Source: an uncultured Clostridia bacterium
Lineage (GTDB): Bacteria > Bacillota > Clostridia > Christensenellales > Borkfalkiaceae
Reading direction: 5' to 3'
NCBI GenBank assembly: GCA_934271245.1
Contig: CAKQQY010000032.1
Coordinates: 1-17,490 of the forward strand
DNA length: 17,490 nucleotides
A model generated the notes under the pieces. The model had not been told where the DNA came from and did no database searches. It saw nothing but the letters and a program-made list of their open reading frames with translations. Within the stretch, counting starts at the first letter, position 1. Each line of letters opens with the position of its first letter. Made by a program: the position numbers and the translations under genes. Below are positions 7,673-15,254 of the stretch, piece by piece.

Positions 7673-10600
7673 TTAGTCGGCAAGTTTTTTCTTAACGATA
7701 AACAACGCCGAAGCAAGCATAGCCATAACGGCGACGGTTGCGCCTAAAACGTTTACGCTGGAACCGCAGCCGCCCGCGTTCGTTTCTTCTTTAACGAATT
7801 CGGCGGTAACGACCGATTCTCCCGTAACCACAAAGGAATTGCCTTCTATTTCTTCGCCGTTAACGTAGATTGCTTTAAGTTTGTAGCCTTTATCGGGCGT
7901 AGCGGTAACGGTAACCGTCATATTGATATACTGGCGATCGTTATCGACGGTAACGGAACCGTGTTCGCAGTTACCTACGGTTATAGCGACGTAGTTTTCG
8001 TCCGCTTCGAATTCTGCGGTAACCACGCTTGCCGCCGCCACCGTGAAGTATGTGCCCTCGATTTTTTCGCCGTTTACGTAAATGGCTTTAAGTTTGTAAC
8101 CTTTGTCGGGGGTAACGATAACGTTGACTGTGTTGCCGATATATTCGTTGTCCTTATCGACGGAAATCGAACCGTGTTCGCAGTCCCCTACGGTTATCGC
8201 GACGTAGTTTTCGTCTTCTACGAAAATCGCGGAAACAACCGCGTCTGCCGTAAGAGTAAACTTATTGCCTTCTATTTCTTCGCCGTCTACGAGAATTGCT
8301 TTAAGTTTATAACCGATATCGGGAGTTGCCGTAACGGTGATTTCCGAACCGGACATAGCGCTCTGTTTATCTACCGTAACCGTACCGTTTTCCGTTTCGC
8401 CTACGGTAACGCGACACGGGGAAACCCAAACCGCTTTAAGAGTTATATCCGACTGAATAGCGGTTGCGGCAAAGTCGAATTCATCGGTCGAGCCTTCCGC
8501 CGCCCAGTGACTGAACACGAACCCTTCTTTAGTCGGGTCGTCGGGTTTAACCGCGGACATATACTGTAAAACGCTCTGGCTTTCAACCGCGGAACCGCCG
8601 TCCGTATCGAACGTAACGGTGAATTTAACTTCTTCGGTTTTGCCGTTCATCTGGTTTACTACGCTTGCAAATCTCTTACCGATTTCGATAATATCTTTAC
8701 CTGCGAAGTGCCAACGGTCGTTGTTGTCGTTTTCGTCGGGAAGAATAAATCCCGTCGTTTCAACGATTCTTACGTTGACGTTAGATGCGGCAGCCATCTG
8801 CATTTGTTTTCTTACGATATCTTCGTATTCCGCCCCCTGGAGATCTTCGCCGATTTTGCAGATAACGAAAGGCATTTCGGAAACGTCTTGTTCGAGACTG
8901 TTTTCGGTGAGAATTTCGCCGACGTTCTGTCTTAAATCTTTAATCAAAAGGGAAATATAGTTGCCGTATTGCGGAGCGTCCGCTTCAACGCAGGCGTCCT
9001 GACAACCCTGTAACCACAACGCGCCCTTTATAACGGGATTATATCCTTGCGCGATAAGATCGCTTAACCCCATTTCGAAGGTTTTGATAAGGTTATCGTA
9101 CATAAGACCTGCTTTTTCGATAAGGGTTACGCCCTGACCGACCTTTTCTTCCCTGAGAGAAGGACTCATCCAGTTGCCGTAAGTACCGGTAACGGTGCCG
9201 TTAGCGTTGGTAAATCCTGTAGAACCTACCGCGTACTTGATAAGAGCGGCTTTACCGTTCGAACCGCCGTAATAAGCGCTCATCGCTTCGGCAAAACCGA
9301 GTTCGGGTCCTATTCTGTAAGCGTTAGCGCCTTTACCCGAAGAAACGACCGTCCAACTTACCCCCGCCGTTTCGGGAGAATTGGACTGCGCGACGCCGTA
9401 ATATAAAACGTCTTTATAGCCGTTCATATATTCGTTTACTTTGTCCGCGTTCATTTCGCCGCCGTAAGTGTAAGGCTTAAACAAACTTGCTATGGGCGTA
9501 AACCCTGCGGCGTTTGACTGCCCCGCAAGAATATACACGTCTACGTTTTTATTGTCGGAATAAGTAACTTCCACGTTCTGGTCTTTCGTAATGTGGGAAA
9601 CTTTCAAAGAAGTTTTTGCGCCTAAATTCATACCGTTTAATTTTACGTTGTCGATAACGTATCCCTCTTTGGCGGTAATGGTAAGAGTAACGTCGCTGCC
9701 TGCCGTAACCGTGTTTATAGCCGACGCGATAGCGCCGTCGATTTTAACTTCGCCCTTTTCGGTATCGGAAACAAGGTTAAGCGTTCTGTTACCGAACGCT
9801 TCTTCGGCGGGTTGCAATTCCACGCCCGAAACGAGCGTTTTTCCTTTGAAAGAAAGCATCTGCGCTTCGTAAACGAATTTTAATTTATTGCCGCCCGTAT
9901 TACACCAAAAACCTATATTACCTTCGTCGTACGTTTTGGTGGTTGCAGTAGATAAGGTAACCGTTTTGGTTAAAGCGACGTTGCCCGCTTCTTTATCTGC
10001 GAGCGTTTTATACGCGGTAACGATAGCGGTATCCCCTTCGACTTTTAAGTCAACCACGCAACTCGTAGTGCCGCTGATGGTACCGATTGTAATAAAGTTG
10101 TTTGCAACCGCAGTTTTTCTTACGTTATCCTGAATATGGCTTATAGTAAGCACTACTTTGTTTTGTTTGACCCCTTTAAAAGTCCACTGCGAAAGGTAAT
10201 TGAGAACGTATCCCGAAACTAAGATTTCGTTTTTACTGCCTACGGTATTGCTTCCCCTAAAAATGAAACCCGTATCGCCGACTCTGACGTCGGTTCCGTC
10301 GGTAGAAACGACAACGTCGTCCGACGTAATGCCTTTGGCTTCTTTTTGGTTATCTATATCGAAAGCGATAGTCGTTTCGAAATCTTTATAAGAATTATCT
10401 TTCAACAACCTTACGTCGGTGCCGTACCAGGTACCGGTCGCGTTATAATTATATATTATTTTATTTTCGTTGTTTTTAACGAGAGCCTGCCCCTCGTTGC
10501 CCGTGAAAGAAACGATCTTGCTCTTATCGGTAAAGTCGTTCATATTGATGTTATTAACGGTTACTTCCGTTTTGGCGTTTTCGTCGTAAGACGGGTTTCT

Positions 10601-11389
10601 CTGCCAAACGTTGAAATCGTCGAACGAAAGCGGAACGTATTTAGCGCTGCAAATACCCGCGAAACCGCAATAACCCGCGGTAGCGGTTGCTCTTCCGAAC
10701 GCCGAGTTCGCCGCGGAAACCATTAACACGCCGTCGAGATAAAGTTCGCATTTTTCCGCGTTAGCCTTTACCCTTATGGTGTGCCAGTTTCTCCAGTCGA
10801 AATCGTCGCCGAGTTTGGTGTTGATTCTGGACGTTGCGCCCGTAGCCCAACCGCTCGTTTCGCCGTACTCGTAAAACCCTATCGCGTAGTTGCTTACGCA
10901 AACGCTTCTGCCTTTAAAGGTGTGGGTATTCGAATCGGGCGAAATTTCCGTTACGAAGAAAGGTATGTGCGTGTTGACGGTAAGCCCCGCGCCGAGATTC
11001 GCTTTGTTTTTGTCCATATATTCGCCGACCGTTTCGGTAACGTCCGCTCTCATTTTGACTTCGAAAACGTAATCGGTCATATCGGCGGTGCCGTAAATGA
11101 ACTTACCGAAATCGGTAGCGCCTTCTTTTTTGTAGTTGACGGTGGTTTCGCCCTTAAAATTCCAACCGATAACGGTTTTGTCGCCGTTCCGGTAGGTGTA
11201 AGAAGAACCGCCCTTAACCGCTCTCCACCCGTCGGCAAGTTTACCGTCGAAGTTGTCGGAGAAAGTAAGAAGATATTGATAGCCGTCGGTAGATTCCGCT
11301 TTTACCGAAAAAGAAAGGGTAAAAAGCAGAGAGATACACAGGATAACGGCAAAAGCCGCTATCCATAGATTTTTAGAAAGTTTTTTCAT
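7673..11389 (-). CDS. Large secreted anchored protein: concanavalin-like modules, SASA esterase domain, InlB-type repeats
   Basis: This is probably a surface esterase that removes acetyl groups from a glycan. I chose the ATG at 11389 (1238 residues), because MKKLSKNLW begins a clean signal peptide (cleavage near VKA, about 31); a frame extending to 11443 overlaps the preceding small gene. Domains: a Laminin_G_3/DUF1080-like module at 34-265; a second jelly-roll-like module at 278-515; an InlB-B-like segment at 536-612; a SASA/SGNH esterase domain at 616-912 with nucleophile S625 in LAGQSNAAG and D891/H894 in DRWHF; one InlB (Flg_new) repeat at 922-988; three divergent repeats of 71-residue period at 991-1199; and a tail GGCGSS (1206-1211), a hydrophobic helix and KKKLAD. 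The block normally reading QGESD is QGCQD (794-798). It starts 7 bp after the 43-aa gene, suggesting translational coupling. Substrate is unknown. Confidence 0.85.
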   Translation of the reverse strand: MKKLSKNLWIAAFAVILCISLLFTLSFSVKAESTDGYQYLLTFSDNFDGKLADGWRAVKGGSSYTYRNGDKTVIGWNFKGETTVNYKKEGATDFGKFIYGTADMTDYVFEVKMRADVTETVGEYMDKNKANLGAGLTVNTHIPFFVTEISPDSNTHTFKGRSVCVSNYAIGFYEYGETSGWATGATSRINTKLGDDFDWRNWHTIRVKANAEKCELYLDGVLMVSAANSAFGRATATAGYCGFAGICSAKYVPLSFDDFNVWQRNPSYDENAKTEVTVNNINMNDFTDKSKIVSFTGNEGQALVKNNENKIIYNYNATGTWYGTDVRLLKDNSYKDFETTIAFDIDNQKEAKGITSDDVVVSTDGTDVRVGDTGFIFRGSNTVGSKNEILVSGYVLNYLSQWTFKGVKQNKVVLTISHIQDNVRKTAVANNFITIGTISGTTSCVVDLKVEGDTAIVTAYKTLADKEAGNVALTKTVTLSTATTKTYDEGNIGFWCNTGGNKLKFVYEAQMLSFKGKTLVSGVELQPAEEAFGNRTLNLVSDTEKGEVKIDGAIASAINTVTAGSDVTLTITAKEGYVIDNVKLNGMNLGAKTSLKVSHITKDQNVEVTYSDNKNVDVYILAGQSNAAGFTPIASLFKPYTYGGEMNADKVNEYMNGYKDVLYYGVAQSNSPETAGVSWTVVSSGKGANAYRIGPELGFAEAMSAYYGGSNGKAALIKYAVGSTGFTNANGTVTGTYGNWMSPSLREEKVGQGVTLIEKAGLMYDNLIKTFEMGLSDLIAQGYNPVIKGALWLQGCQDACVEADAPQYGNYISLLIKDLRQNVGEILTENSLEQDVSEMPFVICKIGEDLQGAEYEDIVRKQMQMAAASNVNVRIVETTGFILPDENDNNDRWHFAGKDIIEIGKRFASVVNQMNGKTEEVKFTVTFDTDGGSAVESQSVLQYMSAVKPDDPTKEGFVFSHWAAEGSTDEFDFAATAIQSDITLKAVWVSPCRVTVGETENGTVTVDKQSAMSGSEITVTATPDIGYKLKAILVDGEEIEGNKFTLTADAVVSAIFVEDENYVAITVGDCEHGSISVDKDNEYIGNTVNVIVTPDKGYKLKAIYVNGEKIEGTYFTVAAASVVTAEFEADENYVAITVGNCEHGSVTVDNDRQYINMTVTVTATPDKGYKLKAIYVNGEEIEGNSFVVTGESVVTAEFVKEETNAGGCGSSVNVLGATVAVMAMLASALFIVKKKLAD
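7793..8419 (-). repeat. Three tandem 213-bp units encoding InlB-type divergent repeats
   Basis: The three units cover 8419-8219, 8206-8006 and 7993-7793, a period of 213 bp or 71 codons. Each encodes a variant of ITVG-x-x-x-(N/H)GS-V-(T/S)VD, then TPD-x-GYKLKAI-x-V(D/N)GE-x-IEG. The second and third units are the most alike, also at DNA level (both hold the plus-strand string GCGACGTAGTTTTCGTC). Such repeats are usually stalks holding an enzyme domain away from the cell surface. Confidence 0.9.
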
Positions 11390-11396
11390 AATTTTC

Positions 11397-11528
11397 TCAC
11401 CATTCGTTGTTCCATTCGCCCGTATTTTCGTTGATGTCGTCAAACTTAATCATCGGTGAAGCCGCTAAAACGTCTTCTGTCATTAACCCCGAAAGAAAGA
11501 TTTCGGGAACGATATAATTTTTTTTCAT
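11397..11528 (-). CDS. Uncharacterised 43-residue small protein between two secreted-enzyme genes
   Basis: ATG at 11528 opens a 43-codon frame ending in TGA at 11397. It begins MKKNYIVPEIFL, has a central TEDVLAAS (17-24) and an acidic end with GEWNNEW (37-43); it holds three Lys and eight Asp/Glu, with no Cys. It has the best ribosome binding site of the window (AAGGAG, 9 nt before the ATG), which is the main evidence that it is translated. It lies 18 bp after the propeller-protein gene and 7 bp before the SASA-protein gene, so it is in the operon and may couple translation of the latter. From memory, short proteins of the type MKK-x-Y-x-x-PE...EDV are recurrent in gut Clostridia, but I cannot verify a family or function. 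It could be a leader peptide, a peptide precursor or a small partner of the secreted enzymes; no modifying enzyme is encoded nearby. Confidence 0.75.
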   Translation of the reverse strand: MKKNYIVPEIFLSGLMTEDVLAASPMIKFDDINENTGEWNNEW

Positions 11529-11535
11529 ATTAGTT

Positions 11536-11543
11536 ATCTCCTT
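11536..11543 (-). promoter_or_regulatory. Strong Shine-Dalgarno site of the 43-aa small gene
   Basis: On the minus strand AAGGAGAT occupies 11543-11536. The AAGGAG core ends 9 nt before the ATG at 11528. It is the longest match to the anti-Shine-Dalgarno sequence seen in this operon and decides the start of the small gene. Confidence 0.8.
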
Positions 11544-11546
11544 AAA

Positions 11547-14500
11547 TTATAAAAGATAAGCGTTGATATAATAGGTCAAAGGTTTAACGGAAACCGCTCC
11601 GTCGTTAGAGCCGTTTGTACCCGTAATAAAGAATCTGTTTCCGATAACCGCCATACTGCCGTAAGAAAGATACTCGGTATCCTGACAGGTGTGGAAAGTT
11701 TTCTGCGTGAAACTGCTGTTAGTAAGCGTGTCGCCGTATTTAACTACGGAATTACTTACGTAAAGGCGCATAACCTTTCCCTTGTAACCGTCTACGGGAG
11801 TACCCTTATAATCTTCGTCGGTAAAATACGATACCGCGATTCTTCCGTCGGGAAGAGTGACTACATAAGGAGCGCCCGAAGAGTAACTCGCGTTATAGAA
11901 AACCTGTTGCGGAGCGGTAAAGTTGAGCATGTCTTTCGAGTAGCAAATAAACACTCTGTAATTGTTGTTTACCGTGCCTTCGAAAACCATCGCGTAAGAA
12001 CCGTCGTTAAGTTTGGTAATAACGTTCATTCCGTCGCGGGATTTTCTGCTTACGCCGCTTATCACAATCTGTCTGCCGTTTACGGTGATTTCGTCGCCAT
12101 TAACGGAACATTTGACCGCGACGAGATTCTGATAACCGCCCGTGCAAACCAAATCGTAATTAGAATCTATCCCGTTATAAGAAGCCGATCCCGAAATATC
12201 TACCGAAACGTAAACGTAAAGTTCGCCGCTTGCCGTAAAATATGGGGTGGGTTCCCATAACCCCGTAGTATCGTTTTTCGGATTGTAGTTTTCCAAAAAG
12301 ATTTTTTCTTCGCCGTAAGTTTTAGAAATTACGTTGTAGATTTTATATCTTATCGAAGAATAATAATTATTGCCGGCCGCAATCGCTCTGTAAAAAACCG
12401 CCACGTTGCCGTTAGGTAACTCTACGGGAGTGAGATTACCTTTTAATAAATTTTTCCCTTCAACGGGGTCGGCGGTAGTAGTAACCGCCGTTAAAGGGTT
12501 AGTAAAATTTACGCCGTTGTCCGTAGAAATTGCAGATTTAGAAGAATACGTCATAAAAACGTCGCCGTTTTTAAGCGAGATGATTCTGGGATATCCCCCC
12601 GCCTTGCCGAGAGCCGCAACGTTACTTTGTGTAAAAGTTACGCCCGCAAACTTTCTGATAATTTCTCTTTGTTCCGCGGTGAATTCGTCAAGGTTACCCG
12701 AATCGATTATTTTCTGAGCGACTTCCTGAATACTTCTGGAATTATTCGCTGCGGTGTAATCGGTGTAATAAACGTATTCTACGCCGTCAACCTTGAATTT
12801 AACGTAGCCCCTTGCGGAAATTGCCCTGCCGAAACTTTCTTCGGGAATATTGAGAAGCGAAACGTTATAGTAGTAAACGTCGTCGATTAAGGTAAGTTCT
12901 GCGGGAGCGGTGATATTCATAACCTTAGCGGTATCGAGCGTAAGAGCCGCGCCCTTAAGGTCGGTAGGAATAAGAACCGCGCCGAAAACGGGATTGTACG
13001 CCGCAAGATTATCGTAATCTGCTTTACTGATGCCTACGGTGAATCTTAATCCGGAAGAACCGTCCGTTTTAAGTCTTATAGAAGCGCCGTTGACCATTTC
13101 GAAACTGTCAACTTCGGGCATAACCGTTTCTTCTTTTTCTACCAAGCTATAAACGTTTTCATAGTTTATAAATGTTGCTTCGTAGTTGTAACTTGTAGCC
13201 GCGCTTCCGCCGTCTGCGCAGAAAAGACCTACTCTTCCGCTTGTAAATGTGGTATCTTCGACGGTTTTCGTTACGCCGTTCTTTTTAGCGATAAAATCGT
13301 CTTCGTTGCCGTAAGCGGTAAATCCTATTTCGGTACCCTGTACCCACGCTTCTACCCAAACGGTAGTAGTCCCGCTTATTCTTGCCGCGACTGCGGTTTC
13401 GGTAACGTTTTGCGGTTGTGCGCTGTTAACGTATTTCTCAATTTGAAGCAAAGTAGACCCACCGGTTTCGGCGTAGTAATTGATTAAGTACCCGTTAAGG
13501 GTATTAACGTTATTTTGAGTCATCGAAGCGCGGAGCAATAAACCGTGTCTGTTACTCGTTCTTCTTTGAGTCTTTTTTGTTTCCGTACTCACAGCAGGCT
13601 GATTGTCTATATCGAATTTAACAGCCGTTCTGAAATCGGTATGTTCGGAATCGTTTACAATACTTATCGAAGTACCTACCAACGGTTCAAACTGCAATTT
13701 GTTTTCTTCTTCAACGTAGGTTAAAGTATTTTTACCGAACGTCGTGGCGTCGGTTATAAACTTATTCGCGTCTACGTTGTCGCGTTTCTGTATGAACGAC
13801 GCCTGGAAGTTTCTTTGATAGTCGGTAGTACCCGCGTCGCAGAAAATCCCTACGCTGCCGCTCGTATAAGTTGTGTCGGTAATAGTTTTAGTAATACCGT
13901 TGGTTTTATTTACGAAATCCTGTTCGTTACTGTAAGCGGTGAAACCTAATTCGGAACCTTTCGCCCATACGTCTAACCATACGGCGTTAGTGGGCGCTTG
14001 CGCTTTGGTAAATTTAGCGTAAACGCTATTGTCTATATCTACTGCGGTTGCGCTGCTGTTATATTTTCTGAACCAAATTATCGTAGCGCCGTCCGAAGCC
14101 CTTACGGTATAATTGATAAGGTATCCTTTAAGCGTTGCCACTGCCTGACCCGTAGTCATCGAAGCGCGAAGCAGTAACCCCGAACGCTTCGTGGTTTCTT
14201 TTGCCGTTCTTTTATTAGCGGTTTCGGGTTGATTATCTACGTCGAATTTAACCGAAGTTTTTATGTCGGTATGTTCGGTATTGTCGATTAACTTTATAGA
14301 AGTTCCGCTGTTAGTCGGGAAAGAAAGTTTGTTTTCTACCTGATTGTACGTCGGATTAACGCCTTGACCTACGGTAAAGGAACTTGCGTCAACAAAAGTT
14401 CCGTCGTCCGTTTCTACTCCTTGGTAAACCTTAAAATCGTCGTAATAAAGGGTAGAATAATCTTCTCCGCGCTTACTGTTTACGCCGACGGAACCGGTTA

Positions 14501-15236
14501 AACCTACGTAACCGCTCGTGCCTGTTGCTTTTGTAAATACGCTCTGCAATGCGGATACCATTAACACGTCGTCAAGGTAAAGGTCGCATTTTTCCTCGGT
14601 AGCGACTACTTTAATCGTATGCCATTCTCTCCAGTCGAACCCGGTAGCGAATTTCTCTTTAATTCTGATAGATTTTGCCCAGTCGTTTCCGTTTGTAGCG
14701 TCAAATTGAAAGAATCCTATCGCGTAGTTGTTAAAGCAAACCGAACGCCCGTAGAAAGTGTTGTTATCGATAACCTCTTCGCCTTTAGAATTAGTCGTCG
14801 TTTTTTTGACGTCGTTGACGAAGAAAGGTATGTTGTGATTCATCGTCATACCCGCGCCAAGATTATCCTTATAATTCACAAGATACTCGTTAAGCGTTTC
14901 GTTGACGTCTGCTTTAACCTTTACGGTGAAAGTATAATTCGTCATATCCGCCGCGCCGTAAAACATTTTGCCGTATTCTTTTTGAGAGAACACGACCTTG
15001 CCGTTTTGGGTCGGCCACATGTTTTTCTTTACGCCGTCTTCCGCGTAGGTTACGCCGTTTTTACGCGCGAACGCCCACTCGTCCGATATATCCCCCTGAA
15101 AGTTGTCCGAAAAAACGATGTCCGTCACAGTGCTTGCAAAAGCGTTTGTTTTCGGGGCAACGGAGAAAGCAAGCGTAAAAGAAATTACGCACGTTATCAG
15201 TAAAGAAATTACCGATAATGTCTTTTTCGTTTTCAT
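11547..15236 (-). CDS. Large secreted protein with concanavalin-like modules and a sialidase/GH93-like beta-propeller
   Basis: This is probably an extracellular exo-acting glycosidase or glycan-binding protein. The 1229 residues start with a signal peptide (hydrophobic 8-26, likely cleavage near NAFA, about 35). A concanavalin-like module at 40-272 is clearly homologous to that of the SASA protein (both have YGAADMTNYTF-type, NLGAGMT, IPFFV, GRSVC and DDVLMVSA segments). Two tandem jelly-roll-like modules follow at 279-483 and 490-691. A domain of unknown function at about 710-865 opens with GASIRLKTDGSSGLRF. The C-terminal propeller at about 868-1225 shows YPRII (882-886), an Asp-box STDNGVNF (904-911), WEP (994-996), SRDGMNVITKLNDG (1066-1079) and VFEG (1084-1087), resembling GH93 exo-arabinanases and the wider BNR/sialidase fold. 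No C-terminal anchor is present. The Shine-Dalgarno is AGGGGGT, and the gene is 18 bp after the GH5-like gene. Exact activity is unassigned. Confidence 0.83.
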   Translation of the reverse strand: MKTKKTLSVISLLITCVISFTLAFSVAPKTNAFASTVTDIVFSDNFQGDISDEWAFARKNGVTYAEDGVKKNMWPTQNGKVVFSQKEYGKMFYGAADMTNYTFTVKVKADVNETLNEYLVNYKDNLGAGMTMNHNIPFFVNDVKKTTTNSKGEEVIDNNTFYGRSVCFNNYAIGFFQFDATNGNDWAKSIRIKEKFATGFDWREWHTIKVVATEEKCDLYLDDVLMVSALQSVFTKATGTSGYVGLTGSVGVNSKRGEDYSTLYYDDFKVYQGVETDDGTFVDASSFTVGQGVNPTYNQVENKLSFPTNSGTSIKLIDNTEHTDIKTSVKFDVDNQPETANKRTAKETTKRSGLLLRASMTTGQAVATLKGYLINYTVRASDGATIIWFRKYNSSATAVDIDNSVYAKFTKAQAPTNAVWLDVWAKGSELGFTAYSNEQDFVNKTNGITKTITDTTYTSGSVGIFCDAGTTDYQRNFQASFIQKRDNVDANKFITDATTFGKNTLTYVEEENKLQFEPLVGTSISIVNDSEHTDFRTAVKFDIDNQPAVSTETKKTQRRTSNRHGLLLRASMTQNNVNTLNGYLINYYAETGGSTLLQIEKYVNSAQPQNVTETAVAARISGTTTVWVEAWVQGTEIGFTAYGNEDDFIAKKNGVTKTVEDTTFTSGRVGLFCADGGSAATSYNYEATFINYENVYSLVEKEETVMPEVDSFEMVNGASIRLKTDGSSGLRFTVGISKADYDNLAAYNPVFGAVLIPTDLKGAALTLDTAKVMNITAPAELTLIDDVYYYNVSLLNIPEESFGRAISARGYVKFKVDGVEYVYYTDYTAANNSRSIQEVAQKIIDSGNLDEFTAEQREIIRKFAGVTFTQSNVAALGKAGGYPRIISLKNGDVFMTYSSKSAISTDNGVNFTNPLTAVTTTADPVEGKNLLKGNLTPVELPNGNVAVFYRAIAAGNNYYSSIRYKIYNVISKTYGEEKIFLENYNPKNDTTGLWEPTPYFTASGELYVYVSVDISGSASYNGIDSNYDLVCTGGYQNLVAVKCSVNGDEITVNGRQIVISGVSRKSRDGMNVITKLNDGSYAMVFEGTVNNNYRVFICYSKDMLNFTAPQQVFYNASYSSGAPYVVTLPDGRIAVSYFTDEDYKGTPVDGYKGKVMRLYVSNSVVKYGDTLTNSSFTQKTFHTCQDTEYLSYGSMAVIGNRFFITGTNGSNDGAVSVKPLTYYINAYLL
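13164..14402 (-). repeat. Two tandem ~200-residue concanavalin-like modules
   Basis: Unit one covers 14402-13788 and unit two 13769-13164. Both carry, in the same order, NKLSF/NKLQF, GTSI, EHTD, KFD(V/I)DNQP, a basic stretch, GLLLRASMT, L(K/N)GYLINY, a W-x-(D/E)-(V/A)-W strand, (L/I)GFTAY and a TSG-x-VG(I/L)FC strand. The single second module of the SASA protein (FDIDNQ, GYVLNYL, GNIGFWC) is a more distant copy. Confidence 0.85.
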
Positions 15237-15254
15237 AATTTACCCCCTGTTAAA

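Noticed and set aside
7961..8569. 202-codon plus-strand frame
   Set aside because: It lies wholly antisense to the repeat region of the secreted esterase; its repetitive look comes from the tandem units on the other strand. No ribosome binding site or family match.
10781..11368. 195-codon plus-strand frame
   Set aside because: Antisense to the signal peptide and first module of the SASA protein. A similar shadow at 14619-15203 arises from the homologous module, confirming the composition effect.
11488..11507. Terminator reading of the hairpin in the small gene
   Set aside because: No T-tract follows the 7-bp stem on the minus strand, and it lies inside a coding frame; kept only as a possible regulatory hairpin.
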